A stretch of DNA of 64,000 nt from positions 2,232,001 through 2,296,000 of the forward strand of contig CP090854.1 in assembly GCA_041879425.1 (NCBI GenBank). Direction: 5' to 3'. Within the stretch, counting starts at the first letter, position 1. Every line of letters starts with the position of its first letter. Under the pieces are notes generated by a model. That model was not told the DNA's origin, searched no databases, and saw nothing but the letters and a program-made list of their open reading frames with translations. Origin of the DNA: Vibrio pomeroyi. Its GTDB lineage: Bacteria > Pseudomonadota > Gammaproteobacteria > Enterobacterales > Vibrionaceae. Positions 54,817 through 64,000 of the stretch are shown piece by piece. The position numbers and the translations under genes were made by a program.

Positions 54817-55107
54817 AGAGCCATTTTCCCTCTATAGTCAGATCGTATTTTTGAATACGTATAAGACCGAAAAATATAACACAAATTTACCTACGGAGGC
54901 ATCACTTTCCCTCTCCTTTTACCATCTTGTGACCCTTGTAGCCAATCAATTGATGAGAAATTGCACCTCCGCATCATATCTTGCTGAAACATGGTCACTT
55001 TACATCCAATAAACTAGCAAAATTGTAGATCTTCTGGTCAGGGCGAAAAGGCAAGTTATAATGCCTGCAATTTCATGGATGCATTATTTAACTTGGAAAT
55101 GCCGATT

Positions 55108-55821
55108 ATGACTAAATCACAGAACGTAGACCCAGCAGAAATCAAAAAATTCGAAGACATGGCGTCGCGCTGGTGGGATCTGGAAGGCGAGTTTAAGCCT
55201 CTACATCAAATCAACCCACTGCGCCTAAATTACGTGCTAGAAAAAACCGAAGGTTTATTTGGTAAGAAAGTACTCGACGTTGGCTGCGGTGGCGGCATTT
55301 TGGCTGAAAGCATGGCTGTTGAGGGCGCAGTAGTCACTGGCCTAGATATGGGTAAAGAACCACTAGAAGTGGCACGTCTTCACGCATTAGAAACAGGCAC
55401 CAAGCTAGATTACATCCAGAGCACCATCGAAGACCACGCAGAACAGAATCCACAAACTTACGATGTGGTAACGTGCATGGAAATGCTAGAGCACGTTCCT
55501 GATCCACAATCTGTGATTAGCGCATGTTCAAAACTAGTGAAACCGGGTGGTCACGTGTTCTTCTCTACCTTGAACCGTAACTTCAAATCTTACCTGTTCG
55601 CTATTGTTGGTGCAGAAAAGCTACTTAAGATTGTTCCTGAGGGCACTCATGAGCACGAGAAGTTCATTCGCCCCGCAGAACTTATCAAGATGATTGATAA
55701 CACCCCACTGCAAGAGTTAGGCATCACTGGCCTACACTATAACCCACTGACTGACAGCTACCGTTTGGGCCACAATGTCGATGTAAACTACATCGTTCAC
55801 ACTCAAAATTTCGCCCAATAA
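55108..55821 (+). CDS. ubiG: ubiquinone biosynthesis O-methyltransferase UbiG
   Basis: 237 aa from [12 protein letters not shown]; in-frame Met codons at 55075 and 55099 are less likely from family pattern. Catalyses both O-methylations in ubiquinone synthesis using S-adenosylmethionine. SAM motif I is [13 protein letters not shown], with post-I TGLDMG and motif [14 protein letters not shown]. Single gene with its own terminator, divergent from gyrA. Confidence 0.97.
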   Translation: MTKSQNVDPAEIKKFEDMASRWWDLEGEFKPLHQINPLRLNYVLEKTEGLFGKKVLDVGCGGGILAESMAVEGAVVTGLDMGKEPLEVARLHALETGTKLDYIQSTIEDHAEQNPQTYDVVTCMEMLEHVPDPQSVISACSKLVKPGGHVFFSTLNRNFKSYLFAIVGAEKLLKIVPEGTHEHEKFIRPAELIKMIDNTPLQELGITGLHYNPLTDSYRLGHNVDVNYIVHTQNFAQ

Positions 55822-55875
55822 CTGCTCGTATAATTACCAGTATCCCTACCGTAAAACCTTTTGTAAAAAAGACTA

Positions 55876-55917
55876 ATGAAAAGAGTTGCAATTAACATAA
55901 GTTTGCGACTTTTTTCA
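55876..55917 (+). terminator. ubiG terminator
   Basis: Stem AAAAGAGTTGCAA against TTGCGACTTTTTT (with G-T pairs), loop about 12 nt, ending in a T run, about 60 bp after the stop. Confidence 0.75.
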
Positions 55918-56127
55918 GTCTAAATTTCGTGCGCTAGCTTCCATTTTGACCACCTAGATTTAATTTTAATCGCCGAAAATCCATCGCTCATTTTGTCCAA
56001 AGATCAAGGGATTTTTTTTTATGGGAGTGCAAAAATAAAGCATCCTTAAAAGCCGACTTTTATACAATCAAGTCACATCTAACCTCATCAGTTAGTGGTC
56101 ACTTACAGTTTTTTTTCAATCCACCAC

Positions 56128-56136
56128 TTATCCACA
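56128..56136 (+). promoter_or_regulatory. DnaA box upstream of nrdA
   Basis: TTATCCACA, a perfect match to the DnaA consensus, about 200 bp before nrdA. In E. coli DnaA binds upstream of nrdAB and couples dNTP supply to replication, so the same is likely here. Confidence 0.7.
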
Positions 56137-56173
56137 AGCAACCCAATTTCTTTACCTTGAAAAATATCAGTTG

Positions 56174-56189
56174 TAGCACTATCTTGTAA
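56174..56189 (+). promoter_or_regulatory. NrdR box 1
   Basis: TAGCACTATCTTGTAA matches the NrdR core CWATATATWG in 8 of 10 positions. Its partner lies exactly 32 bp downstream, the three-turn spacing of NrdR box pairs. Confidence 0.7.
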
Positions 56190-56205
56190 CCCAACAAACA
56201 AATGA

Positions 56206-56221
56206 CCCCTATATGTTGTGT
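56206..56221 (+). promoter_or_regulatory. NrdR box 2
   Basis: CCCCTATATGTTGTGT matches the NrdR core in 9 of 10 positions and the flanking GTGT. It lies just upstream of a -10-like TACAAT, so NrdR bound here would block nrdA transcription. Confidence 0.75.
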
Positions 56222-56338
56222 TTGAACTACAATGTATGGGTAGACCAAGATCACAAAGCCGAAACGTAATTTACAAAAATTACACAGAAATACACAAAAA
56301 CACGGCCTTGTTCAGTTTTGTTAGGGAAATTAAGCAGA

Positions 56339-58621
56339 ATGAACCAACAACTTACTGTTACCAAGCGTAACGGGCGCAAAGAAACGATCGATCTAGAGAA
56401 GATCCATCGCGTGATTACATGGGCAGCTGAAGGCTTGCACAATGTTTCTGTATCACAAGTAGAATTGAAAGCTCACATTCAGTTTTACGATGGCATCACC
56501 ACTACTGACATTCATGAGACTATCATCAAGTCAGCAGCGGATTTAATCTCTGAAGAGACTCCTGATTACCAATATCTAGCAGCACGTCTGTCTGTATTCC
56601 ACCTACGTAAAAAAGCGTACGGCGAATACGAGCCGCCTGCACTGTACGACCACGTTGCAAAACTGGTTGATATGGGTAAATACGATAGCCACCTAATGGA
56701 AGACTACACGAAAGCTGAGTTCGACGAGCTTGACGAGTACATCGACCACAAACGTGACTTAGACTTCTCTTACGCAGCGGTTAAGCAGCTTGAAGGTAAA
56801 TACTTCGTGCAAAACCGTGTAACGAAAGAAATCTACGAGAGTGCTCAGTTCCTTTACATTTTAGTTGCTGCGTGTCTATTCGCTAAGTACCCGAAATCGA
56901 CTCGTCTTGACTACATCAAACGTTTTTACGACGCATCGTCTACGTTTAAGATTTCTCTACCTACACCGATCATGTCTGGTGTACGTACGCCTACTCGTCA
57001 ATTCAGTTCTTGTGTACTGATCGAGTGTGGTGACAGCCTTGATTCTATCAACGCAACAGCAAGCTCAATTGTTCGTTACGTATCTCAACGTGCCGGTATT
57101 GGTATCAACGCAGGTCGTATCCGTGCGCTTGGTTCTGAAATCCGTAATGGTGAAGCGTTCCACACTGGCTGTATCCCTTTCTACAAATACTTCCAAACAG
57201 CAGTAAAATGTTGTTCTCAAGGTGGTGTTCGTGGTGGCGCCGCAACAGTGTTCTACCCACTATGGCACGGTGAAGTTCAGTCTCTATTAGTACTGAAAAA
57301 CAACCGCGGCGTTGAAGAGAACCGTGTTCGTCACATGGACTACGGCGTACAGCTGAACAAGCTTATGTACTCTCGTCTTGTTCAAGGTGGCAACATCAGC
57401 CTGTTCTCACCTTCTGACGTACCTGGCCTTTACGATGCGTTCTTCGAAAACCAAGACCGTTTTGAAGAGCTATACGTTAAGTACGAAAACGATCCATCAG
57501 TGAAGCGTGAAACAGTAAAAGCTGTTGAGCTATTCTCTCTGCTAATGCAAGAGCGTGCTTCTACTGGTCGTATCTACATTCAGAACGTTGACCACTGTAA
57601 TACACACAGCCCGTTTGATTCTGAAGTTGCCCCTGTTCGTCAATCGAACCTATGTCTAGAAATCGCGCTTCCTACTAAGCCGCTTTCTAACGTAGAAGAT
57701 GACGAAGGCGAAATTGCACTTTGTACGCTTTCAGCATTCAACCTTGGCGCAATCAATGAACTTGACGACCTAGCAGAGCTTTCTGAACTGGTTGTTCGTG
57801 CACTTGATGCACTTCTTGATTACCAAGACTACCCGCTTCCAGCAGCATACAAATCGACAATGAACCGTCGTACTCTGGGTGTAGGTGTTATCAACTACGC
57901 ATACTACCTAGCGAAGAATGGTGTTAAGTACTCTGATGGCAGCGCAAATGGCCTGACTCACCGTACTTTTGAAGCGATTCAATACCACTTGCTAAAAGCA
58001 TCTGTTGAACTAGCGAAAGAGCAAGGTCGTTGCCCGTCTTTCCACGAGACCAACTACGCGAAAGGCCTACTGCCAATCGATACTTACAAAAAAGATATCG
58101 ACTTAGTATGTGAAGAGCCATTGCACTACGATTGGGATTCTCTACGTGAAGAGATCATGGAGCACGGTCTGCGTAACTCTACGCTAACAGCGCTTATGCC
58201 TTCTGAGACATCGTCTCAAATCTCGAACGCGACTAACGGTATCGAGCCACCACGTGGTTACGTATCAGTGAAAGCATCGAAAGACGGCATCCTGAAGCAA
58301 GTTGTTCCAGATTTCCTAAATCTAAAAGAGAACTACGAGCTGCTTTGGAACATTGGTTCTAACGACGGTTACCTACACCTAGTGGGTATCATGCAAAAAT
58401 TCGTTGACCAAGCTATCTCTGCAAACACTAACTATGATCCAAGTGTTTACGACAGCGGTAAAGTACCAATGAAGAAGCTGCTTCAAGACCTACTGACAGC
58501 GTACAAGTACGGTGTTAAGACGCTTTACTACCATAACACTCGTGATGGTGCTAAAGACGACCAAGGCGATGCAGTTCAGGTGCCGGAAGAAGATTGTGAA
58601 GGCGGCGGTTGTAAGATCTAA
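56339..58621 (+). CDS. nrdA: class Ia ribonucleoside-diphosphate reductase, alpha subunit
   Basis: 760 aa from MNQQLTVTKR (a TTG seven codons upstream is in frame; E. coli NrdA is 761 aa). Reduces ribonucleoside diphosphates aerobically. An N-terminal ATP-cone (about 1-95) senses dATP/ATP; active-site residues lie in FSSCVLIECGDS, NLCLEIALPTKP and the thiyl-radical Cys in that loop. The C-terminal redox pair is CEGGGCKI. Preceded by NrdR and DnaA boxes; cotranscribed with nrdB and yfaE. Confidence 0.98.
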   Translation: MNQQLTVTKRNGRKETIDLEKIHRVITWAAEGLHNVSVSQVELKAHIQFYDGITTTDIHETIIKSAADLISEETPDYQYLAARLSVFHLRKKAYGEYEPPALYDHVAKLVDMGKYDSHLMEDYTKAEFDELDEYIDHKRDLDFSYAAVKQLEGKYFVQNRVTKEIYESAQFLYILVAACLFAKYPKSTRLDYIKRFYDASSTFKISLPTPIMSGVRTPTRQFSSCVLIECGDSLDSINATASSIVRYVSQRAGIGINAGRIRALGSEIRNGEAFHTGCIPFYKYFQTAVKCCSQGGVRGGAATVFYPLWHGEVQSLLVLKNNRGVEENRVRHMDYGVQLNKLMYSRLVQGGNISLFSPSDVPGLYDAFFENQDRFEELYVKYENDPSVKRETVKAVELFSLLMQERASTGRIYIQNVDHCNTHSPFDSEVAPVRQSNLCLEIALPTKPLSNVEDDEGEIALCTLSAFNLGAINELDDLAELSELVVRALDALLDYQDYPLPAAYKSTMNRRTLGVGVINYAYYLAKNGVKYSDGSANGLTHRTFEAIQYHLLKASVELAKEQGRCPSFHETNYAKGLLPIDTYKKDIDLVCEEPLHYDWDSLREEIMEHGLRNSTLTALMPSETSSQISNATNGIEPPRGYVSVKASKDGILKQVVPDFLNLKENYELLWNIGSNDGYLHLVGIMQKFVDQAISANTNYDPSVYDSGKVPMKKLLQDLLTAYKYGVKTLYYHNTRDGAKDDQGDAVQVPEEDCEGGGCKI

Positions 58622-58641
58622 ACCGCAATAAATATTAAGAC

Positions 58642-58667
58642 CCCAGAGAAGAGCTATCTTCTCTGGG
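58642..58667 (+). other. intercistronic hairpin between nrdA and nrdB
   Basis: Perfect 11-bp stem CCCAGAGAAGA/TCTTCTCTGGG with loop GCTA, followed by only TTT. Terminator-like but with a poor T run; more likely an mRNA-stability or partial-attenuation element setting the nrdA:nrdB ratio. Confidence 0.65.
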
Positions 58668-58724
58668 TTTAAAGCATTAACAGGGTCCGTTTTATGACGG
58701 GTCTTTAAAGGATTTGAGGCATTT

Positions 58725-59858
58725 ATGGCTTACAGTACTTTTTCTCAGCAAAAAAATGACCAACTAAAAGAACCAATGTTCTTGGGTCAGTCGGTTAACG
58801 TTGCACGTTACGACCAACAAAAATTCGAAATCTTCGAAAAGCTTATCGAGAAGCAGCTTTCTTTCTTCTGGCGTCCAGAAGAAGTAGACGTGTCTAGCGA
58901 CCGTATCGACTACAACAAGCTTCCTGAGCATGAAAAGCACATCTTCATCTCTAACTTGAAGTACCAAACACTTCTAGATTCTATCCAAGGCCGCAGCCCG
59001 AACGTTGCCCTACTTCCATTGGTATCACTACCAGAAGTAGAAACTTGGATTGAGACTTGGTCTTTCTCTGAAACGATTCACTCTCGTTCTTACACGCACA
59101 TCATCCGTAACATCGTGAATGATCCAGGCGTAGTATTCGACGACATCGTTGAAAACGAAGAGATCCTTAAGCGTGCTAAAGACATCGCTTTCTACTACGA
59201 CGACCTAATCAAGCTAACGGCTGACTACCACCGTTACGGTGAAGGCAACCACAGCATCAACGGCGAAGACGTTAAGATTTCACTTCACGACCTGAAGAAG
59301 AAACTTTACCTATGTCTAATGTCGGTAAACGCACTAGAAGCAATCCGTTTCTACGTAAGTTTTGCTTGTTCATTCGCATTCGCTGAGCGTGAGCTAATGG
59401 AAGGTAACGCTAAAATCATCAAGCTAATCGCTCGTGATGAAGCGCTTCACCTGACTGGCACTCAGCACATGATCAACTTGCTACGTAACGGTCAAGACGA
59501 CTTCGCATTCATGCAAATCGCTGAAGAGTGCAAGCAAGAGTGTTTCGACCTGTTTAAAGAAGCAGCAGAGCAAGAAAAAGAGTGGGCAGAATACCTATTC
59601 AAAGACGGCTCTATGATTGGTCTGAACAAAGACATTCTTTGCCAATACGTTGAGTACATTACCAACATCCGTATGCAAGCGGTTGGTCTAGGTACGGCTT
59701 ACCCAGCAGCGACATCGAACCCAATCCCATGGATCAACGCTTGGTTATCTTCAGATAACGTACAAGTTGCTCCACAAGAAGCTGAAATCAGTTCTTACCT
59801 AGTTGGTCAGATCGACAACGAAGTAAAAGCTGACGACTTTGAAGGATTTGAGCTGTAA
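58725..59858 (+). CDS. nrdB: class Ia ribonucleoside-diphosphate reductase, beta subunit
   Basis: 377 aa, di-iron tyrosyl-radical subunit. The metal ligands and radical site lie in the segments [14 protein letters not shown], [15 protein letters not shown], and [29 protein letters not shown]. Matches E. coli NrdB (376 aa). Its stop codon overlaps the yfaE start (TAATG). Confidence 0.98.
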   Translation: MAYSTFSQQKNDQLKEPMFLGQSVNVARYDQQKFEIFEKLIEKQLSFFWRPEEVDVSSDRIDYNKLPEHEKHIFISNLKYQTLLDSIQGRSPNVALLPLVSLPEVETWIETWSFSETIHSRSYTHIIRNIVNDPGVVFDDIVENEEILKRAKDIAFYYDDLIKLTADYHRYGEGNHSINGEDVKISLHDLKKKLYLCLMSVNALEAIRFYVSFACSFAFAERELMEGNAKIIKLIARDEALHLTGTQHMINLLRNGQDDFAFMQIAEECKQECFDLFKEAAEQEKEWAEYLFKDGSMIGLNKDILCQYVEYITNIRMQAVGLGTAYPAATSNPIPWINAWLSSDNVQVAPQEAEISSYLVGQIDNEVKADDFEGFEL

Positions 59859-60136
59859 TGCCCACAATCAAAATCAACAAGCTGACTTCGATTGAATCTA
59901 ACCCTTCAAACACTCTGTTGGAAACAATGGAACAAGCTGGGTTAGAACCAGAATACAACTGCCGAGATGGTCACTGTGGCGCATGCCGCTGTACGTTGGA
60001 TTCTGGTGAGGTTGAGTACGTTGGTTTTGCTATGGCTTACACACAAGGCGATGAGATTTTGCCATGCATCTGCAAAGCAAAGACCGATTTATCGCTAAGT
60101 AACGTGATTCACAGAAGCAAACAGAAGCGCGCCTAA
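59858..60136 (+). CDS. yfaE: 2Fe-2S ferredoxin YfaE
   Basis: 92 aa, plant-type [2Fe-2S] ferredoxin with cluster ligands CRDGHCGACRCTL and a later CIC. It supplies electrons to assemble and repair the diferric-tyrosyl radical of NrdB. The start overlaps the nrdB stop by 1 nt (TAATG), so translation is coupled. Ends the nrd operon. Confidence 0.95.
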   Translation: MPTIKINKLTSIESNPSNTLLETMEQAGLEPEYNCRDGHCGACRCTLDSGEVEYVGFAMAYTQGDEILPCICKAKTDLSLSNVIHRSKQKRA

Positions 60137-60232
60137 GGCTATTCGATTTAAGTTCGCTTGCTTAGTTTCATTTGCATTCGCTTTAGATAGAATCATTTAA
60201 GTTCAAACGCTTCATCAGAGATGATAAGTATT

Positions 60233-60271
60233 AAAAAGGGTCCGCCTCCTCTTGGAATGCGGACCCTTTTT
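60233..60271 (+). terminator. nrdAB-yfaE terminator
   Basis: Stem AAAAAGGGTCCGC with GCGGACCCTTTTT, loop about 13 nt, with T run; the flanks also suit the opposite strand, where napF converges. Confidence 0.9.
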
Positions 60272-60318
60272 CTATTCGTGTCTTTAGCTCTCAACCACCA
60301 AGCCAAACCAGATACTTA

Positions 60319-60834
60319 TTACTGTTGAGTCAGGTTTAGAGTCACAGAGCCAATGTAACAAGCGCTTCGGCACTCTCCACAGCCATTGCACTTATCTTGA
60401 ACGACCGTAGGCAACTCTCCTACTTCAATGTGTATCGCACTAGCAGAACAAGCTGTTTGGCAGGCATTACAATCCATTTGCATGAAGTTATTGCAGCTAT
60501 CAGCAAAGTTGGGCTTCAGGTCGACATAAGGCGTCACGGTTTGATGAAGCGCGCCAGTCGGACACACTTCACTGCACTTATTACACATCGAACAACTGTT
60601 GTAATCCAAATTCAGCAGCGCACTGCCCTCTAGCATCTCAATAACGCTATTCGGACACGCTTGCTCACACAAGCCACAGCCGTCACACAGACGCTCAAAC
60701 AGCACCTCATCGACCGCCCTAGGTGGCCTAGCATGTAGGCGCTGTGATTTCTCTTCATAACTTGCCGCAGCTTTAACCGGCTTAGAGAGTCGAGTTAGGA
60801 AGCCACGTCTATTTGAATTTATTTGCTCAGACAT
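60319..60834 (-). CDS. napF: ferredoxin-type protein NapF
   Basis: 171 aa with four cysteine clusters for iron-sulfur centres: CDGCGLCEQACPN, CSMCNKCSEVCPTG, the incomplete CNACQTACSA and CNGCGECRSACYIG. A basic N-terminal RRGFLTRLSKPVK segment is typical of NapF. Cytosolic maturation factor for molybdoenzymes. TorD-family gene just upstream overlaps its start (TAATG), and both are divergent from dmsA. Confidence 0.88.
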   Translation of the reverse strand: MSEQINSNRRGFLTRLSKPVKAAASYEEKSQRLHARPPRAVDEVLFERLCDGCGLCEQACPNSVIEMLEGSALLNLDYNSCSMCNKCSEVCPTGALHQTVTPYVDLKPNFADSCNNFMQMDCNACQTACSASAIHIEVGELPTVVQDKCNGCGECRSACYIGSVTLNLTQQ

Positions 60835-61400
60835 TAGTCGATATATAACTTTTTAGTAGCAACGTTTAAATTATATTCAGATGTTAATTGATTAAGCCAA
60901 TTTATTACATCACTTGATAGCTTCTTATAAAATGATAAATCTGATGCTGTATTTAATTTATCTAAATAAGCAGAAGACCAAGGTAATAAGTGGCACTCAA
61001 GTAATTCACTAGCTGAATTAGTATTATTATTTTCTAACAAATACGCATGGGCGAATAACATTAAACCAAATTGATCTTCTGGCTCTCTTAAACCTGTATC
61101 CAATTCAATTTGGTTTAATTCTAGAAACTGTCGATATTCCACAGTCGATGCACCAAACACCACACGGTCTTTATCTAAGTACACAGAACCCCAAGGCGGA
61201 GCCGGCATATCTCCAACGCCTTCAAACAAGCGGCTAAACTCTGCAGCTAGGGCACCTTCCTGTTCGTTTTGAAGTGCCAGTAAACAACCTTCTGATAAGA
61301 CTTGGCTCTCTACTAGTGCCTGAACAATATCCAATAACTGTTCTTTATTTGTTGCTTGATAAAATAATGAACCGAGCAATTTATGCGTATCAATAATCAT
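60834..61400 (-). CDS. TorD/DmsD-family molybdoenzyme chaperone
   Basis: 188 aa, all-helical. The TorD/DmsD signatures WGSVYLDKDRVVFG, EPEDQFGLML and CHLLPWSSAYLD are present. Such chaperones bind the Tat signal of a molybdoenzyme until its cofactor is inserted; the divergent dmsA next door is the natural client. The stop overlaps the napF start. Whether it should be named DmsD or TorD is undecided. Confidence 0.88.
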   Translation of the reverse strand: MIIDTHKLLGSLFYQATNKEQLLDIVQALVESQVLSEGCLLALQNEQEGALAAEFSRLFEGVGDMPAPPWGSVYLDKDRVVFGASTVEYRQFLELNQIELDTGLREPEDQFGLMLFAHAYLLENNNTNSASELLECHLLPWSSAYLDKLNTASDLSFYKKLSSDVINWLNQLTSEYNLNVATKKLYID

Positions 61401-61507
61401 TCTTATTTATACCGTAATTGGTTTAACGACAATTATATAAATAAGACGATTAGATTCTTTGATCTATTTTATACATTCGATTCATAACATTTAAATTTCG
61501 CTCTTAT

Positions 61508-61521
61508 TTGATGCCAATCAA
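61508..61521. promoter_or_regulatory. FNR site between torD-like gene and dmsA
   Basis: TTGAT-GCCA-ATCAA, a perfect FNR consensus, in the 198-bp divergent region. Predicts anaerobic activation of dmsA, and perhaps of torD-napF. Confidence 0.85.
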
Positions 61522-61598
61522 TCAATATTTAGAAATAAAAACACAGAAGCCAAACTACCTATAAAGTGCTAGATATCAATAACAATAGGCATCTTAGA

Positions 61599-64000
61599 AT
61601 GACGAATAAGAAAGAATCTGGGGTAATGAATCTTACTCGAAGAGGCTTCATGAAAGCTTCTTCGGCGGTAGGTAGTGCAGCCGCACTCGCGGGCGGTATC
61701 GCTTTACCTTTCAAATCCAAACCAGTAGCGGCTGCGGTTGCTGAGAATGTGGATGAGAAAATCGTATGGAGTGCATGTACAGTAAACTGTGGCTCTCGCT
61801 GCCCACTGCGTATGCATGTGCAAAACGGTGAAATCAAATACGTAGAAACAGACAACACGGGTACTGACGAATACGGTCATCACCAAGTGCGTGCGTGTCT
61901 ACGTGGCCGCTCTATGCGTCGCCGTGTTTACAACCCAGATCGCCTGAAATACCCAATGAAACGTGTGGGCAAACGTGGTGAAGGTAAGTTTAAGCGTATT
62001 AGCTGGGAAGAGGCTTATGATGAAGTTGCTGGTACTATGCAGCGCCTTATCAAAGATTACGGTAACGACACTATCTACCTAAACTACGGTACAGGTACGC
62101 TTGGTGGTACAGTAACTAAGTCTTGGCCACCAGCACAAACGCTGATTGCGCGTCTAATGAACCTAAGTGGTGGTTACCTAAACCATTACGGTGACTACTC
62201 AACAGCGCAGATCGCGAAAGGCTTGAGCTACACCTACGGTGGTTGGGCAAACAACAACTCTTTCTCTGACTTAGAGAACACTAAGCTTAACATCCAATTT
62301 GGTAACAACCCTGCTGAGACTCGTATGTCTGGCGGCGGTCTGATCCACCACTACGTAGAAAGCAAAAACAAATCAAACGCAAGAACGATAATCATCGATC
62401 CACGCTACACCGATACTGCCGGTGGCCGTGAAGATCAGTGGATCCCAATTCGTCCTTCTACGGATGCTGCATTGGTTGCGGGTCTCGCACACGTGATGAT
62501 CACTGAAGACCTAGTCGACCAACCGTTCCTAGACAAATACTGTGTCGGTTACGATGAGAAGACCCTTCCTGCATCAGCGCCTAAAAACAGTGACTACAAA
62601 TCTTACATCCTAGGTTTAGGTGAAGATGGCGTAGAGAAGACACCAGAGTGGGCTTCTAAGATCACAGGCATTCCAGTTGATACTATCGTTAAGCTTGGCC
62701 GTGAAATGGGCACAGCGAAACCGTGTGCTATCCACCAAGGTTGGGGGCTACAACGTACTGCGAACGGTGAGCTAGCTTGTCGTGCAATCGCAATGCTGTC
62801 ACTACTCACTGGTTCTGTGGGTGTATCTGGCGGTTCAACAGGCGCTCGTGAGAGTGACATCAACATTCCGTTTGTTCGCTTCCCTACTGTGCCAAACCCA
62901 GTTGAAACGTCTATTTCAATGTTTATGTGGACAGACGCAATTTACCGTCATCATGAAATGACCGACATCACTGATGGTGTTCGCGGTGCAGAGCGCCTTA
63001 AGAACCCAATCAAGATGATCTGGAACTACGCAGGTAACTGCATCATCAACCAGCACTCAGACATCAACAAGACACACGCGATTCTTCAAGATGAAAGTGC
63101 GTGTGAAATGATTGTCGTGGTTGATAACCATATGACTTCTTCTGCGAAGTACGCCGACATCATCCTGCCTGACTTAACCACATCTGAGCAAGACGACTGG
63201 TGTATGGATGGTAAAGCATCGAACATGCCTTACTTTATCTACGCACAAAAAGCGATTGAGCCTCAGTTTGAAGCGAAATCTATCTACGAGATGTGTACGC
63301 AACTTGCTAAGCGCATGGGCGTAGAAAAAGAGTTCACAGAAGGTCGTACTCAAGAGCAATGGATTGAGCACCTTTACGCGGAAACTCGTAAGAACGATCC
63401 AACACTGCCAACCTTCGAGGAGATGAAAGAGTTAGGTATCTACAAGCGTAGCTACGACCACCACTACATCGCTTACGAAGATTTCCGTAAAGACCCTGAA
63501 GCGAATCCACTGACTACTCCAAGTGGCAAGATCGAGATTTACTCAGAGCAACTGGCTGATATCGCGAAAACGTGGAAGCTGAAAGAAGACGAAGTGATTC
63601 ACCCACTTCCGATTTACGCGGATTCTTTTGAAGGTCATAACGATCCACTAGCAGAGAAGTACCCACTTCAGCTAACAGGCTTCCACTACAAGGCTCGTAC
63701 CCACTCAACTTACGGTAACGTTGCAGAGATCAAAGCTGCGGCACCGCAAGAGTTGTGGATCAACCCAATCGATGCGAAAGAACGTGGTATTGAAAGCGGC
63801 GACATGGTGAGTATTTTCAACGACCGTGGCGAAGTACATATTCCAGCGAAAGTGACACCAAGGATTCTTCCTCGAGTTGTCGCACTAGGCGAAGGTGCAT
63901 GGTACGCACCCGATGGTCAGAAGATCGACCATGCAGGCTCTATCAACGTGCTGACTACTCAGCGCCCGAGCCCACTTGCTAAGGGTAACCCTCAGCATAC
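61599..64000 (+). CDS. dmsA: DMSO reductase catalytic subunit DmsA (partial, runs off the window end)
   Basis: Open from the ATG at 61599 through the end of the window, 800 codons without a stop; E. coli DmsA is 814 aa and shares the closing LTTQRPSPLAKGNP, so only about 10-15 residues are missing. Tat signal LTRRGFMKA (13-20). [4Fe-4S] ligands Cys60, Cys64, Cys68 and Cys100; molybdenum ligand Ser201 in YGDYS. Reduces DMSO/TMAO-type N- and S-oxides in anaerobic respiration with subunits DmsB and DmsC, expected just beyond the window. A TorD-family chaperone gene is divergent. Confidence 0.94.
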   Translation, partial: MTNKKESGVMNLTRRGFMKASSAVGSAAALAGGIALPFKSKPVAAAVAENVDEKIVWSACTVNCGSRCPLRMHVQNGEIKYVETDNTGTDEYGHHQVRACLRGRSMRRRVYNPDRLKYPMKRVGKRGEGKFKRISWEEAYDEVAGTMQRLIKDYGNDTIYLNYGTGTLGGTVTKSWPPAQTLIARLMNLSGGYLNHYGDYSTAQIAKGLSYTYGGWANNNSFSDLENTKLNIQFGNNPAETRMSGGGLIHHYVESKNKSNARTIIIDPRYTDTAGGREDQWIPIRPSTDAALVAGLAHVMITEDLVDQPFLDKYCVGYDEKTLPASAPKNSDYKSYILGLGEDGVEKTPEWASKITGIPVDTIVKLGREMGTAKPCAIHQGWGLQRTANGELACRAIAMLSLLTGSVGVSGGSTGARESDINIPFVRFPTVPNPVETSISMFMWTDAIYRHHEMTDITDGVRGAERLKNPIKMIWNYAGNCIINQHSDINKTHAILQDESACEMIVVVDNHMTSSAKYADIILPDLTTSEQDDWCMDGKASNMPYFIYAQKAIEPQFEAKSIYEMCTQLAKRMGVEKEFTEGRTQEQWIEHLYAETRKNDPTLPTFEEMKELGIYKRSYDHHYIAYEDFRKDPEANPLTTPSGKIEIYSEQLADIAKTWKLKEDEVIHPLPIYADSFEGHNDPLAEKYPLQLTGFHYKARTHSTYGNVAEIKAAAPQELWINPIDAKERGIESGDMVSIFNDRGEVHIPAKVTPRILPRVVALGEGAWYAPDGQKIDHAGSINVLTTQRPSPLAKGNPQH

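Larger units (their letters stand above)
55918..56338. other. nrdA control region
   Basis: About 420 bp without a gene, between ubiG and nrdA. Contains a DnaA box, two NrdR boxes and a -10-like TACAAT (56228-56233). The rest is AT-rich, with no other feature seen. Confidence 0.6.

Noticed and set aside
56128..56136. Replication origin because of a perfect DnaA box beside gyrA
   Set aside because: Only one box, no DnaA cluster or gidA/dnaA/dnaN genes; a regulatory site for nrdA explains it.
61599..64000. Frameshift or pseudogene in dmsA, since no complete frame ends within the window
   Set aside because: The frame is open for 800 codons and closes with family-typical residues; it simply runs past the edge.

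Overview
The window is chromosomal DNA from a marine gammaproteobacterium, almost certainly a Vibrio. The evidence is the gene order trxB-cydD-cydC beside a VC1184-type PLP enzyme, the complete nrf ammonia-forming nitrite reductase locus, gyrA divergent from ubiG followed by nrdA-nrdB-yfaE, and the napF/torD-dmsA junction. Assignments come from reading motifs and from knowledge of the families; no database search was possible.

Layout. 1-5571: a PAS-PAS-GGDEF diguanylate cyclase, a LysR regulator divergent from a DJ-1/PfpI protein, and an overlapping pair of a PLP enzyme and a free-amino-acid-type 2OG-Fe(II) dioxygenase. 5572-9972: an accessory, AT-rich insert between the dioxygenase and trxB. 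It holds a 92-aa orphan, a tightly coupled two-gene module (zinc-ribbon nucleoid-associated protein of the NdpA/YejK type plus a protein with three C-terminal membrane segments) with its own terminator, and one doubtful small gene. 9973-20946: trxB, cydDC, a deoxyribosyltransferase-family gene with a TTG start, an orphan behind a 14-bp minisatellite, an EAL protein with a small partner, a ToxR-like membrane regulator, an exported thiol peroxidase without resolving cysteine, and a large lipoprotein. 21034-32097 (all minus): a chemoreceptor with an exact amino-acid-binding dCache motif, two tandem BCCT transporters, and a TRAP transporter followed by a Cache histidine kinase/NarL-type response regulator. 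32653-42365: a lysine/alanine-rich DNA-binding candidate, a DUF2982 protein, a ycbL-mepK-ldtD cell wall cluster, and a Fur-box-preceded imelysin/di-haem/imelysin/DUF1513 iron operon. 42543-52023: ribA, a 58-aa gene, and the nrf locus (nrfBCD-EXF leftward, nrfA rightward), with a periplasmic rhodanese and an nrfG-like TPR protein. 52147-64000: gyrA, ubiG, nrdAB-yfaE, napF-torD, and dmsA, which is cut by the window end.

Themes. Much of the right half is anaerobic or redox physiology: nitrite ammonification, S/N-oxide respiration, class Ia ribonucleotide reductase and its ferredoxin. Its control sites can be read directly: two NarP-type 7-2-7 sites, FNR-like sites, NrdR box pairs and a DnaA box. 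Intergenic gaps carry four short tandem-repeat loci. The best candidate for an undescribed system is the NdpA-like/membrane-protein module at 7021-9452, whose DNA-binding-plus-membrane layout resembles phage-defence operons; this is inference only. No rRNA, tRNA, CRISPR array, transposase or integrase was seen.
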